A stretch of DNA of 64,000 nucleotides from Pseudomonadales bacterium (GCA_024234815.1 JACKNO010000003.1:62001-126000), one strand, 5' to 3'; positions 42,098 to 51,333 are shown, counted from the stretch's first letter. Translations and numbers: made by a program. Notes: generated by a model from the letters alone, not told the origin.

Positions 42098-42838
42098 TCA
42101 TTCGTTCGCGCCGCCCAGAGTTCTCCGGCGCTGGCCAAGACCCAGTCCTTCCTCAGCCTCGGTGCCAGCCTTGACCTGCGCACCCGGTGCTGCCCCGGGC
42201 GGCCCGGGTTCATTTGCCGTCTGCGTTGCCCCATCCACGCCGGCGGCCGGGACTTCCTCTTGCGGCGCCTTCGCAGCCGCCTCGACGATTACCCTGGGAG
42301 CAGTTATCTCCCCCTGCCGCAGCGATAGAACTTGCCGTTCTTCCCCCCTGACAAACTCACTTTCGGTGGATTCAATCGACTCCAGAGTCCAGCCATCGAG
42401 GGTTTCACCCAGCAATATACGCCGCTTCTTGCCTTTGACCAAAGCGATGATGCCGGCTTCTTCACCGCTGCCGAACACGCCAACCGGCTTTACATCGCGC
42501 AATTCGGAGGCCGTAGCGTCCTCTGGCGGGGTGTCCTCGGGAATATCGACGACCTCAACCGGGCGCCGTCCAGCCCAGAACAGGGGCCTGCCGACAAGCT
42601 CCCTGCGTTCGCTGGCCGCGACCGTTTCCGAAGTTCGCACCCCCGGTACGCGCATGGAATCAGCGGCGGGTTCAACCGCCTCAGGCACTTCCAGGGTCAA
42701 CAACCTCACCCCGTCATAGGCTACCTGCAAACAGAGCAGGCAGCCCAGCAAAACCGCCGCCAACTCGATCCTGCGTTGGGTACGCAGCGGATCCGCGGTA
42801 ACCGAATAGCGCTTGCGAATGGCGTGCAGCAGGCTCAT
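42098..42838 (-). CDS. gspN: GspC-like inner-membrane coupling protein (XpsN type)
   Basis: A 246-residue bitopic protein: one transmembrane helix at about 26-46 and a periplasmic part with the homology-region pattern (ELVGRPLFWAGRRPVE, then LVKGKKRRILLGETLDGWTLESI). It has no PDZ domain and ends in a long Ala/Gly/Glu tail. It lies between gspM and gspD, as xpsN does in Xanthomonas, where XpsN takes the GspC role of linking the LM platform to the secretin. The start overlaps the gspM stop by four bases. Confidence 0.78.
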   Translation of the reverse strand: MSLLHAIRKRYSVTADPLRTQRRIELAAVLLGCLLCLQVAYDGVRLLTLEVPEAVEPAADSMRVPGVRTSETVAASERRELVGRPLFWAGRRPVEVVDIPEDTPPEDATASELRDVKPVGVFGSGEEAGIIALVKGKKRRILLGETLDGWTLESIESTESEFVRGEERQVLSLRQGEITAPRVIVEAAAKAPQEEVPAAGVDGATQTANEPGPPGAAPGAQVKAGTEAEEGLGLGQRRRTLGGANE

Positions 42839-43422
42839 TGCACGGCTCGCAAAGACAGTAACTGGAGACTCGCGGTAATCACCTGGCGCTCGACAGGTGC
42901 CGCCTTGGCATTGCGCGAGGCTCGCACGCGCGGCACCCGGGCCGGCGCCACATCGATCGATTCTATCAGCAGCAGCGGCAGGTATTCCGCGATGCCCACC
43001 AGGGCCTCGTCCAGCTCAGACAACTCGCCCGATACGGTAAGCTTGATTCCGATGTAGTCGAAATTGCCGCGCTCGCGCACCGGCAACACCAGGCTGTTAG
43101 TGACCGACAATCCCGCTTTTGTAAAAATATCGCGCACGTTGGTCTGCAGGATGGCGGCGACAGCGGCGCGCTCCTCGGTCGCGGGATAGACCAGCCCCAT
43201 CACCTGTGAATCCACAGCGACTGCCGCCTCACGCAATCGCGACTCGTTCTGTATCAGGCCCTGCATGCGCGCGATGCGCGGCTCCAGCCGATGGATTTCG
43301 GCCAGGGATGCCTGGCGCGCGCCCCACATGCCGAAAAATGCACTCAGGTAGAGCAGCACCGGCAGCAGCAAGGTCAGCCCGCAGATCCAGGCGGTGCGCT
43401 GATGAACCTTTAGCCAGTTCAC
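42835..43422 (-). CDS. gspM: Type II secretion protein GspM
   Basis: A 195-residue bitopic protein: one transmembrane helix (about 13-33), a helical periplasmic stretch (EIHRLEPRIARMQGLIQNESRL) and a ferredoxin-like end (KLTVSGELSELDEALVGIAEYLPLLLIESID). These fit the GspM/PilO-like fold, which pairs with GspL. The start overlaps gspL by four bases, and the next gene overlaps it too. Confidence 0.85.
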   Translation of the reverse strand: MNWLKVHQRTAWICGLTLLLPVLLYLSAFFGMWGARQASLAEIHRLEPRIARMQGLIQNESRLREAAVAVDSQVMGLVYPATEERAAVAAILQTNVRDIFTKAGLSVTNSLVLPVRERGNFDYIGIKLTVSGELSELDEALVGIAEYLPLLLIESIDVAPARVPRVRASRNAKAAPVERQVITASLQLLSLRAVQ

Positions 43423-44435
43423 CTGGGCAACTCCCCCGCGACACTGAACTCCAGCGTGAATTGCTCGAGGCCGTTGTCCTGGCGGCTGAATGCCGACGGC
43501 GCACGCACTTCCAGGTAGCCAGGCTCGTCGGTCAGGTTCGACATCACCAACGCCGCATCCGCCGCCTTGCCTCGCACGCGAACATCCGCACCCTCCATTG
43601 AAAAACTGCTGAGGGAGGCCTCATCGCCCAGCAACGCGGTAAGGCGCGCCAGCTCTGTGTGCGGGTTCGGGTACCGCGCCACCACTTCATTGGCGGCGTT
43701 GATTGTTTCCGTGGCCTGGGCCAGCACGGCCCGCAACCCCGATGCGTCCTTCGCCTGCAGCATGGTGGCTGCCGACATGGTTTCCAGGCGCCTGAGTTCG
43801 GCGCCCTTGAACAGGGCGGATACACCCGCCATCGCAAGCAGCAGGGCCGCAACCACTGCAACCAGAGCCGCGGTGTGCAGCAGCCGCCCGCGATAGCGCT
43901 GCTCGCGCAAACTCTCACCGAAGCCCCTTACCACCACCATACTGGTACCGACCTGCACCCATACTTCTTGAGCGAGCGGGTCGTGGGAGTCGTATTCGCG
44001 AGCCAGAAAGGTCATTGCGGCGCTGGCGGATACGATTGCCAGCGCAATTTCCAAATGAGCGTCATTGCGTGACAACACACTCCACCCCCAGCGGGTATCC
44101 GCGGCGGTAAACGGGCTGCTGGCCCTGATTTCAAGGTCGAGGATGGCCGTCAGTTCGCTTTCCGCCTGTACGGGAATGCGAATCTGCTTCGCCAACACCA
44201 GGTCATCGGGCAGCAGCACCGCGCGGCAGTCGGAAGCAGGCGCTCCGGCACACTCAGCACCCGCCTGGTAGTAACTCACTCCAGCGGCCCCCTGCACCGT
44301 CACAACCTCATCGAGGCGCTGGCGTACCGGAGAATCGTGCGCCCACAGCAAATCGCGCCAGGCAGCTATCCAGTACCTGCCGAGGCGGCGCATATCGTAG
44401 CCGAACAATTCCCAGTTCTGGCCCTTCTCAAGCAT
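43419..44435 (-). CDS. gspL: Type II secretion protein GspL
   Basis: A 338-residue inner-membrane protein. The N-terminal actin-like cytoplasmic part has RAVLLPDDLVLAKQIRIPVQAESELTAIL and WGWSVLSRNDAHLEIALAIVS. A transmembrane helix (about 190-208, AALVAVVAALLLAMAGVSALF) and a PilN-like periplasmic ferredoxin domain follow. It recruits the GspE ATPase and pairs with GspM. It overlaps the gspK end by eight bases. Confidence 0.87.
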   Translation of the reverse strand: MLEKGQNWELFGYDMRRLGRYWIAAWRDLLWAHDSPVRQRLDEVVTVQGAAGVSYYQAGAECAGAPASDCRAVLLPDDLVLAKQIRIPVQAESELTAILDLEIRASSPFTAADTRWGWSVLSRNDAHLEIALAIVSASAAMTFLAREYDSHDPLAQEVWVQVGTSMVVVRGFGESLREQRYRGRLLHTAALVAVVAALLLAMAGVSALFKGAELRRLETMSAATMLQAKDASGLRAVLAQATETINAANEVVARYPNPHTELARLTALLGDEASLSSFSMEGADVRVRGKAADAALVMSNLTDEPGYLEVRAPSAFSRQDNGLEQFTLEFSVAGELPR

Positions 44436-45315
44436 CTGCTGACCCGTCCAGTCTCGAATCCCCGTTCATTAACACTCGCGGCGGCTCACTTCGAATCACC
44501 CGCCAGGGCAACGCGGAGTTGGGACTCGATGAGATCGATATCCAACGCCGGCGCAACCAGAATTTATCCCCGAACTGCACGATGGCGTCCGCCCTGAAGG
44601 CCCCCGTCACAGGTCCCGACTCGCCCCCTTCCCCTGCGGTGTCGCGGCCGCGCGACTTCACGGCCGCTGCCTGCTGATCGCCCGCTTTGTCCAGCACATC
44701 CAGCACCGAATCCGGCGCCCGGGACCAGTCGGATGCACCGATGGCAGCCTCGCCGACCACAATAAAGTCCCGGACTGCATCAAGCAAGGTTCGACTGATT
44801 CCGGGAATACGCAGCAAATCCTCGAAGACATCGAAGGGTCCCTGCCCAGATACCGCATCCGGCCCTGTCGTGGCGGTGCGCGACTGTACCACATTCTGCG
44901 CCAACAGCAGCGCTTCCTCCTCCGGCAGCCCGCCGACCGTCTGGAACAGGGCAGACAGCACTTCTGCCGAGGCACCGTTCATATCGATAAGGCCCGAAGT
45001 GGGCACCAGCACAACCCGGGTGTCGACAGCGCCCACCCGGTAATTCCCGTCTGCCCCCTGGGCGCGCCCGCCGGAATCCGGATCAGCGGCCGCCATCTTG
45101 TCGGCCAGCATCAACTGGATAGCGCCGTCGCCGGCGGCGACAGCCACCGCCCGCGCCAGGTGATTCTGGGCCATATGCGTATCCACCCGCGCCTGCGCCA
45201 CGATGCCCGCCACCAGCAGCGACATGCCGGCGATAAACCACACGACTATAGCGAGGGCGACCCCGCGCTGGGCGGCAGCGGGAGCTGCATTCAGGCCCGC
45301 AACCCCGCGCACCAT
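44428..45315 (-). CDS. gspK: Type II secretion minor pseudopilin GspK
   Basis: A 295-residue protein. A short leader ends QRG, followed by VALAIVVWFIAGMSLLVAG, a pseudopilin helix that lacks the Glu5 usual in the others, as is normal for GspK. The large globular part has the GspK SAM-like domain (LIDMNGASAEVLSALFQTVGGL; LLRIPGISRTLLDAVRDFI). ATG 45315 shares one base with the gspJ stop (TGATG). It caps the pseudopilus tip with GspI and GspJ. Confidence 0.88.
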   Translation of the reverse strand: MVRGVAGLNAAPAAAQRGVALAIVVWFIAGMSLLVAGIVAQARVDTHMAQNHLARAVAVAAGDGAIQLMLADKMAAADPDSGGRAQGADGNYRVGAVDTRVVLVPTSGLIDMNGASAEVLSALFQTVGGLPEEEALLLAQNVVQSRTATTGPDAVSGQGPFDVFEDLLRIPGISRTLLDAVRDFIVVGEAAIGASDWSRAPDSVLDVLDKAGDQQAAAVKSRGRDTAGEGGESGPVTGAFRADAIVQFGDKFWLRRRWISISSSPNSALPWRVIRSEPPRVLMNGDSRLDGSADA

Positions 45316-45926
45316 CACTGCGGCACCTGCATAATCAGCTCGGGCCAGTATCGGTCCGAAGCCCTGATCTGCAGCTTCACCCACAGGGCCTCGTCACCCG
45401 GCACCCAGTCCTGTCGCCACTCCCCGTTATAGGAGTCGCGCCAGCTGACCTCGAATTCCTCCAGATCTCTTACCAGGGTGCGCGCATCGGCGGCGGCCCA
45501 ATCACCCGGCTCCCCCCTGGCATCGGCCTGTTGCCAGCGCAGTACCAGCAGGTCATCCTCCCTGGCCACTCGCAGCAGGTAGCTGCCACCGAAACTCTCA
45601 CCGATAAGAATGGTGGAGCGCCAGGCGAGAGCGTCCGGGAACAACGCAAAATAGCCCTTTTTTTCGCTGCCGCTGCCGCCGAGGGAAAGCTCCCCCGGCC
45701 CGCCGCCAACCACGGCGGATTCCATCGTGTCACGCACAAAGGCGCTCACGGTGCGCACTTCGTCAATGCGATCGGTCATGCGCTCGAGCGCGGTTTGCGT
45801 ATTGGCCAGGGTGCGCAGCCCGGTCACGGTCACCAGCATGACCAGCGACAGGATACTCAGGGCTACCACCACCTCGACCAGGGTAAAGCCGGTCGACTGG
45901 CGCGGCATCAGGGTGGCCGTGTTCAT
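45315..45926 (-). CDS. gspJ: Type II secretion minor pseudopilin GspJ
   Basis: A 203-residue prepilin-like protein: leader to RQSTG, then FTLVEVVVALSILSLVMLV (Glu5 present). WRDSYNGEWRQDWVPGDEALW towards the C terminus is a typical GspJ beta region. The ATG at 45926 overlaps the gspI stop by four bases. It forms the pseudopilus tip with GspI and GspK. Confidence 0.88.
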   Translation of the reverse strand: MNTATLMPRQSTGFTLVEVVVALSILSLVMLVTVTGLRTLANTQTALERMTDRIDEVRTVSAFVRDTMESAVVGGGPGELSLGGSGSEKKGYFALFPDALAWRSTILIGESFGGSYLLRVAREDDLLVLRWQQADARGEPGDWAAADARTLVRDLEEFEVSWRDSYNGEWRQDWVPGDEALWVKLQIRASDRYWPELIMQVPQ

Positions 45927-46336
45927 TCCGGTAAAATCCCCTCGACCACCGAATTGAGTACCACCTCGCGCAGCCTGCCGCCATCTTCCCAACTGACCCC
46001 CACTTCTATTTCGTGCAGGCTGACAGCTGCCATGGACGTGCGCTGTAAATCGACGGGACGCGTGGAGACACGCCAGCTGAACCCCCCTTCGGTTTCGCCG
46101 GAGTCGCTCACGCCGTCCGCGGGCACCCGGGCATTGGCCGCCAGCAGCGAGCGCGCGAGCTCAACGCCGTAGGCATATTTCTCGTCGGCGCGGACATTGC
46201 GGGTGGCGCCGCTGGCGGCCTGGTAAAGTGCGCCCAGCGCCAGCGCCAGGATGGCTATGGCCACCACCATCTCCAGCAGCGAAAATCCCTGCGCGCGCTT
46301 GCGCCCGGCCGCGCAAGTGCGGTCAGTTAACGACAT
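45923..46336 (-). CDS. gspI: Type II secretion minor pseudopilin GspI
   Basis: A 137-residue prepilin-like protein. The leader ends RAQG before FSLLEMVVAIAILALALGALY, with Glu5. The C-terminal half has FSWRVSTRPVDLQRT and the short end typical of GspI. It overlaps gspH by 14 bases and gspJ by four. Confidence 0.88.
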   Translation of the reverse strand: MSLTDRTCAAGRKRAQGFSLLEMVVAIAILALALGALYQAASGATRNVRADEKYAYGVELARSLLAANARVPADGVSDSGETEGGFSWRVSTRPVDLQRTSMAAVSLHEIEVGVSWEDGGRLREVVLNSVVEGILPE

Positions 46337-46802
46337 AGACTTCCTGGCTCACACGCCCCACCAGCCAGTCAACCGAGATAGTCACGCCGGTGCCGTTGTC
46401 CCGCTCCAGGTCGATGTCGCCACCGCTGGAACCGCCCTCGGGGTAAAAGCGAATCACACCCAGGCGATCACGGTTCAACTCGCGGGTGGAATGCACGGCC
46501 AGGCTGAGTCCACCGGGCAAGCGGGTGCGCTTGCCGTTCAGTTCGATGGTGTTGGCAACCGGGTCGATAGCGACATCCTGGGCCCGGCCGGAATTAACCG
46601 CCTGGTAGCGGGCAGAGGCGAGCGCGGTAATGACGTCGCGCACCGCCTGCCGATATTGCATCGACTCATAGAACGTCACGGAAGCGGGAACCGCAACCGC
46701 CATGAGCAGGCCCACGATAGTGATCGCGACCAGCAATTCCAGCATGGTAAAGCCGCGCTGGCGCGGCCGGTGGCCGCTGTCAGCGCAATCGTCGCGATTC
46801 AT
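46323..46802 (-). CDS. gspH: Type II secretion minor pseudopilin GspH
   Basis: A 159-residue protein: leader ending PRQRG, then FTMLELLVAITIVGLLMAVAV (Glu5) and SMQYRQAVRDVITALASARY, the GspH helix. The GspH/FimT-type beta domain (RLPGGLSLAVHST; VIRFYPEGGSSGGD) closes it. It lies 44 bases past gspG. Confidence 0.88.
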   Translation of the reverse strand: MNRDDCADSGHRPRQRGFTMLELLVAITIVGLLMAVAVPASVTFYESMQYRQAVRDVITALASARYQAVNSGRAQDVAIDPVANTIELNGKRTRLPGGLSLAVHSTRELNRDRLGVIRFYPEGGSSGGDIDLERDNGTGVTISVDWLVGRVSQEVYVVN

Positions 46803-46846
46803 CGCGTACAGGCCACTGCTGGCGACGGTATCCGGCGCGGCAGCGG

Positions 46847-47332
46847 CTACTTCCAGTTGCCGACATCTGAATCCTCACCCTCGCCCCCGGGCTGGCCATC
46901 CTGGCCATAGCTGTATATATCCAGTTCGCCATGCTCGCCCGGGTACTTGTAGAGGTATTCACGGTTCCACGGGTCCAGGGGCACGTCGGATTTGAGATAG
47001 GGGCCGTTCCAGCCCGTCGCGCTGCCAGGCTTTGTCACCAGCGCGGAAAGTCCTTCCTCGTTGGAGGGAAAACGCCCCACATCCAGTTTGTACATCTCCA
47101 GCGACTGCTCGAGATCCCTGACCTGGATACCCGCGGTCTTGGATTTGGCGCCCCCGAGCTGGTTCAGCACCCGCGGCCCCACAAGGCTCATCAACAGGCC
47201 CAGAATCGCCAGTACCACCAGCAGTTCCATCAGGGTGAAGCCCCGCTGCCGGCCTGCCGCCGCGCTACCGCTCGCGACTTTACCAGGCTGCGTCTCGCGG
47301 TGGATGGTAGAACTCGTTTTAGCCTTCAACAT
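46847..47332 (-). CDS. gspG: Type II secretion major pseudopilin GspG
   Basis: A 161-residue major pseudopilin. A leader of 31 residues, long for the family, ends in GRQRG; then FTLMELLVVLAILGLLMSLVG (Glu5). The C-terminal GspG signature is clear: YKLDVGRFPSNEEGLSALVTKP, GWNGPYLKSDVPLDPWNREYLYKYPG and YSYGQDGQPGGEGEDSDVGNW, including the calcium-loop region. A later start (M at residue 35) falls after the cleavage site, so the long leader is needed unless a non-ATG start is used. Confidence 0.93.
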   Translation of the reverse strand: MLKAKTSSTIHRETQPGKVASGSAAAGRQRGFTLMELLVVLAILGLLMSLVGPRVLNQLGGAKSKTAGIQVRDLEQSLEMYKLDVGRFPSNEEGLSALVTKPGSATGWNGPYLKSDVPLDPWNREYLYKYPGEHGELDIYSYGQDGQPGGEGEDSDVGNWK

Positions 47333-47379
47333 AAACAGTTACTTCCCTTGCTAGAAAATTTTCCCCGGGGGCGTGGCGC

Positions 47380-48588
47380 TCACGCCGCCAGGTCGTTGAC
47401 CGACAGGATGCCCAACAGGATCGAGATAATAATAACAGCGATGATAAAGCCCATACCCAGGATCAGCACCGGCTCCAGCAGTGCCAGCCCGCGCTTGACC
47501 CCGGACTGCACATGACCGTCGAAAACCTTTGCCAGCTCCAGCATCATCTCGCCAAGGCTGCCGGACTCCTCGCCCACGCGGGTCATCTGGATCACCATCG
47601 GGCTGAACATGCCGGTATCCGCCAGCGCCACCGACATGCGCTTGCCCGCCTTCACCGCCGGCGGCAACACCTGCAGGGCCTCCTTGATGACCCGGTTGTC
47701 CACGGTGTCAATGGCGATGGATATCGCCTTTAGCAGCGACACGCCATTACCCAGCAGGGTCCCCACGGTGCGAGCGAACTTTGACACCTCGAACTCGAAA
47801 ATAATTCCCCCGGCCAGAGGCATTTTCAGCAGGCGCCGATGCAGGCTGGTTCTGCCCCCCTCGGTAGCCGCCCAGCGGCGCAGATAGATCGCCACGCCGG
47901 CTACCAGCAGAACCATCAGCCAGCCCCAGCTTTTGATGAATTCCGCCGCGTCCACGACCAGCCGGGTGATCAACGGCAGAGCTTCGCCCATATCCTCGAA
48001 CAGGGTCTGGAACTGGGGCACGACGAAGCCCAGCATAAGTACGATCGACAACACCGACACAACCAGCAGGATCGCCGGGTAGATCAGCGCCGACAACACG
48101 CTGTCGCGCGTGGTCTTGGCATTTTCCAGATACTCGACCAGCCGATCCAGCACCGCGGACAACTGGCCGCTGGCCTCTCCCGAGCGCACCATGCTGATAT
48201 AAAACGTTCCGAACAGTTGCCCGTGGGCCTGCATCGCCTGACTCAGCGGCTTGCCGCCCTTGACCGCGCTGAGCATCTCGCTCAACAACTGGTGCATCTG
48301 TGGCAGCGAGGCCATATCGATGAGCACTTTCAGGGCGCGATCCAGCGGCAGCCCGGCCCGCAACAGCACCGCCAGTTCGCTGGTCATCGACAGCACATCC
48401 TGCCTGCCGGGAGGCTTGCCCGCGGCGCGGTCGGCGCGAGTATTGAGTTCGCCTCCCGCTTCCAGCTTGAGCAGGGTGAAACCCTGGCCCCGCAATTGCC
48501 GCGACGCCAGTTCCAGGCCCTCGGCTTCGATAACGCCACTCAGGGACTTGCCGTCACGTCCGATCGCTTTATAACTGAACTGGGGCAT
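47380..48588 (-). CDS. gspF: Type II secretion inner-membrane platform protein GspF
   Basis: A 402-residue protein with two GspF domains (LTSELAVLLRAGLPLDRALKVL and FARTVGTLLGNGVSLLKAISIA) and three transmembrane segments (about 170-190, 220-240 and 378-398). It opens PQFSYKAIGRDGKSLSGVIEA, the standard GspF start. It begins ten bases past gspE. Confidence 0.95.
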   Translation of the reverse strand: MPQFSYKAIGRDGKSLSGVIEAEGLELASRQLRGQGFTLLKLEAGGELNTRADRAAGKPPGRQDVLSMTSELAVLLRAGLPLDRALKVLIDMASLPQMHQLLSEMLSAVKGGKPLSQAMQAHGQLFGTFYISMVRSGEASGQLSAVLDRLVEYLENAKTTRDSVLSALIYPAILLVVSVLSIVLMLGFVVPQFQTLFEDMGEALPLITRLVVDAAEFIKSWGWLMVLLVAGVAIYLRRWAATEGGRTSLHRRLLKMPLAGGIIFEFEVSKFARTVGTLLGNGVSLLKAISIAIDTVDNRVIKEALQVLPPAVKAGKRMSVALADTGMFSPMVIQMTRVGEESGSLGEMMLELAKVFDGHVQSGVKRGLALLEPVLILGMGFIIAVIIISILLGILSVNDLAA

Positions 48589-48597
48589 AAAACGGGA

Positions 48598-50346
48598 TCA
48601 GGCCGACAGGCTTTCAGCAGGGGGGATATCGATGGTCTCGGCGATTCGGGAGGATTCGCCCTCGCTCTGGTCCTGGGTGACGCGCAGCAGTTCTTCCATG
48701 GAGGTGACTCCCTGGACAACCTTGCGCAGGCCGTCTTCGTAAAGCGTGACCATACCCTGGCGCTTCGCCGCGGTATGCAGCAGCGTGGCATCGGCACCGC
48801 TCATGATCACCCGGTGCATCTCCTCGTCGAGAACAAACAATTCGTGGATACCGGTGCGGCCGGAGTAACCCGTGTGATTACACGCCGGGCAACCGCCGGC
48901 GTGAAACACCTGCTGGGTGTCGCCACTGACAAAGCGACGCAGGCCGGTTTGTTCGATGTAGTCGCGACCCACCGTCTGCGGTTCCTTGCACTGCTTGCAC
49001 AGGGTGCGCACCAGACGTTGGGCCAGTACGCCGTTGACCGATGACGTAATGAGATAGCGCTCAATACCCATATCCTCCAGCCGCGTAATCGCGCTGGCGG
49101 CGGTATTGGTGTGCAGGGTGGATAACACAAGGTGGCCGGTGAGCGCCGATTGCACACCAATCTGGGCGGTCTCGGTGTCACGCATCTCGCCGATCATGAT
49201 GATATCGGGGTCCTGCCGCAGGATGGCCCGCAGGGCCCTTGCGAAACTGAGGCTGATCTGGGCCTGCACCTGGATCTGGTTGACGCCCTGCAACTGGTAT
49301 TCCACGGGGTCTTCCACCGTGATGATTTTCAGTGACTCCGAATCCAGTGACGCCAGCGACGCGTACAGCGTCGTGGTCTTGCCGGAGCCGGTGGGGCCTG
49401 TCACCAGCAACACCCCGTGGGGTCTTGCCAGCAGACCCTGGTAGCGGCGCAGGGTATCCTCGCTGAAACCCATGGAGGACAGGGATAGCTGGATGCTCTC
49501 GCGATCCAGCACCCGCATCACAATGCTCTCACCGTGCACGGTCGGGATGGTGGAGACCCGCAGGTCCAGTTCATGGCCTTTCACCCGGATCATGATGCGG
49601 CCGTCCTGGGGCAGGCGGCGCTCGGCGATATTCATCTGCGACAGCAGTTTGATGCGCGAGGCGATCGCGGCCGCGAGGTTACCCGCGGGCGGGTCGGGAT
49701 AATCCTGCAAGACGCCGTCCACCCGGTAGCGCAGCTGCAGGCCGTCTTCGAAGGGTTCGATGTGGATATCCGATGCGCCCATATCCAGTGCCCGGTGGAT
49801 CAGCTGGTTCACCAGGCGAATGACCGGGGCCTCACTGGCCAGGTCCCTGAGGTGTTCAATGAATTCGTCGTCAGACTGGCCGCCGAACTGATCGTCCGCG
49901 CCGGAGTCGGCGGTATCTTCATCCTGATCCTGCATGTAAAGTTGCAGGGCCTTGTTGATATCAGACTCGAGGCCGAGGACGATATCGACCGGCTTGTCGA
50001 GGGCCATCGCCAATGCCTTGGCGAGGAAACGGTCCTGGGGCATGGTGGCCGCGAACCGGGTTTCCTGCTCGGAATCAGCCACCGGCACCACGGCGTTACT
50101 GAGCAGGAAATCCTGCGCCACGCCTTCGAGGCGAATAGGTGATTCGGGGTAATCCGCAGTCGCAAGCAAGGCGACGGAGAGTTGCACCGACAAGGCCGAC
50201 GCCACGTCCGCCTCCGACACCAGTCCGAGCTTGACGAGAACCTGGCCGAACACGCCGCCCATTTCCGCCTGGGCGAGCAGTGTTCGCTCCACGTCGCGCT
50301 CGGAGATTTTTCCCTGTTCTACCAGCAGTTCGCCGATTTTCTTCAT
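48598..50346 (-). CDS. gspE: Type II secretion ATPase GspE
   Basis: A 582-residue hexameric ATPase. The N-terminal GspE/MshEN domain starts KKIGELLVEQGKISERDVER. The Walker A loop is VTGPTGSGKTTTLYASL (near 317). An Asp box (LRQDPDIIMIGEMRD), a His box (GHLVLSTLHTNTA) and a four-cysteine zinc site (CKQC near 450, CPAC near 485) follow. It powers pseudopilus assembly. It is the first gene of the operon, preceded by 195 bases with a candidate promoter. Confidence 0.96.
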   Translation of the reverse strand: MKKIGELLVEQGKISERDVERTLLAQAEMGGVFGQVLVKLGLVSEADVASALSVQLSVALLATADYPESPIRLEGVAQDFLLSNAVVPVADSEQETRFAATMPQDRFLAKALAMALDKPVDIVLGLESDINKALQLYMQDQDEDTADSGADDQFGGQSDDEFIEHLRDLASEAPVIRLVNQLIHRALDMGASDIHIEPFEDGLQLRYRVDGVLQDYPDPPAGNLAAAIASRIKLLSQMNIAERRLPQDGRIMIRVKGHELDLRVSTIPTVHGESIVMRVLDRESIQLSLSSMGFSEDTLRRYQGLLARPHGVLLVTGPTGSGKTTTLYASLASLDSESLKIITVEDPVEYQLQGVNQIQVQAQISLSFARALRAILRQDPDIIMIGEMRDTETAQIGVQSALTGHLVLSTLHTNTAASAITRLEDMGIERYLITSSVNGVLAQRLVRTLCKQCKEPQTVGRDYIEQTGLRRFVSGDTQQVFHAGGCPACNHTGYSGRTGIHELFVLDEEMHRVIMSGADATLLHTAAKRQGMVTLYEDGLRKVVQGVTSMEELLRVTQDQSEGESSRIAETIDIPPAESLSA

Positions 50347-50373
50347 GACTCAACACGTTCTTCGCGGAATTGG

Positions 50374-50392
50374 GCCTGCGGTTGCCGCAGGC
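50374..50392 (-). promoter_or_regulatory. Hairpin in the leader of the gspE operon
   Basis: A perfect 8-base inverted repeat, GCCTGCGG (50374-50381) and CCGCAGGC (50385-50392), with a three-base loop. It lies 27 bases before the gspE start and past a possible -10 box. It has no T tract, so it is not a clear terminator for the upstream ipdF gene. Confidence 0.4.
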
Positions 50393-50412
50393 AGCGCTCG
50401 CAGGGCCGCGCC

Positions 50413-50418
50413 ATTGTA
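50413..50418 (-). promoter_or_regulatory. Possible -10 box of the gspE operon
   Basis: On the minus strand TACAAT occurs 66 bases before gspE. A matching -35 hexamer is not clear. It is the best candidate in the 195-base gap between ipdF and gspE. Confidence 0.3.
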
Positions 50419-50541
50419 ACACGCTACCGCCGCGAAACACGCACCTCTCAGGCGCGGCCACAGCGCCCGGTGCCGGTCTGGGAATTCGCAAATAGCGGCG
50501 CTCAGGCTGCGGGGCACCGCTGCGCGCGGCACCCGTCGTGA

Positions 50542-51333
50542 TCAGGCGCGCTGGCTGGAGCAGGAAACAATCTCGCCGGTCATGTACCCCGAGTAATCCG
50601 AGGCCAGGAACATCATCACGTTCGCCACCTCCCAAACTTCCGCCGCGCGGCCGAACGCTTCCTTCGCCGCCAGTTCCTCCAGCAGCGCAAGTGGCGTGGT
50701 CTTCTTGAGAAAATCGTGGAAGGCGATCGAGGGGGACACCGCGTTGATGCGCACCCCGTAGTCCGCCGCCTCCAGCGCAGCGCAACGTGTGAGGGCCATT
50801 ACTCCGGCCTTGGCCGCGGCGTAGTGGCACTGTTCCTTCTGTGCGCGCCAGCCCAGCACCGAGGCATTATTGACGATGACGCCCGCGCCGCGAGGCTGCA
50901 TTTTCCTGAGCATTGCCCGCGTCATGCGCATGGTGCCGGTGAGCGTGATGTCCAGTACCCGGGACCACTCGTCGTCGGGCATGTCCACCAGCAGGCGGGT
51001 ACCACCCAGGCCCGCGTTGTTGAACAGGACATCCACTGCGCCCATCTGCTCCTCGGCCGCGTCCACCAGTGCCTGCACCTCGTCTTCCACCGTCACATTG
51101 GCGAGCTTGCCATACACGGCTTCCAGTCCGGTGGATTCCCGCAGCGCCGCCACCGCCTTGTGCAGGCGCCCCTCGTGGATATCGCTGATCATGACCGCAC
51201 GGGCCCCCTCCTCCGCCGCCCGGGTGGCCGCGGCAAAACCGATACCCGCACCCGCAGCGGCGGTGATCAACACCGACTTCCCTGCCAGCAGGGCATGTCC
51301 TTTTACGTAGGCTGGTGGCTCTTTGAGTGCCAT
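50542..51333 (-). CDS. ipdF: SDR-family HIP-pathway reductase IpdF
   Basis: A 263-residue short-chain dehydrogenase: VLITAAAGAGIGFAAATRA (cofactor loop), LFNNAGLGG, and NNASVLGWRAQKEQCHYAAAKAGVMALTR with the Ser-Tyr-Lys set. GWRAQ, ALEAADYGVRINAVSPSIA, GEIVSCSSQ and the overall length match Mycobacterium IpdF (Rv3559c) closely, as I recall that sequence. IpdF oxidises the 5-hydroxyl of HIP-CoA-derived intermediates during steroid C/D-ring breakdown. It is the last gene of the block, with gspE 195 bases past it. Confidence 0.87.
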   Translation of the reverse strand: MALKEPPAYVKGHALLAGKSVLITAAAGAGIGFAAATRAAEEGARAVMISDIHEGRLHKAVAALRESTGLEAVYGKLANVTVEDEVQALVDAAEEQMGAVDVLFNNAGLGGTRLLVDMPDDEWSRVLDITLTGTMRMTRAMLRKMQPRGAGVIVNNASVLGWRAQKEQCHYAAAKAGVMALTRCAALEAADYGVRINAVSPSIAFHDFLKKTTPLALLEELAAKEAFGRAAEVWEVANVMMFLASDYSGYMTGEIVSCSSQRA

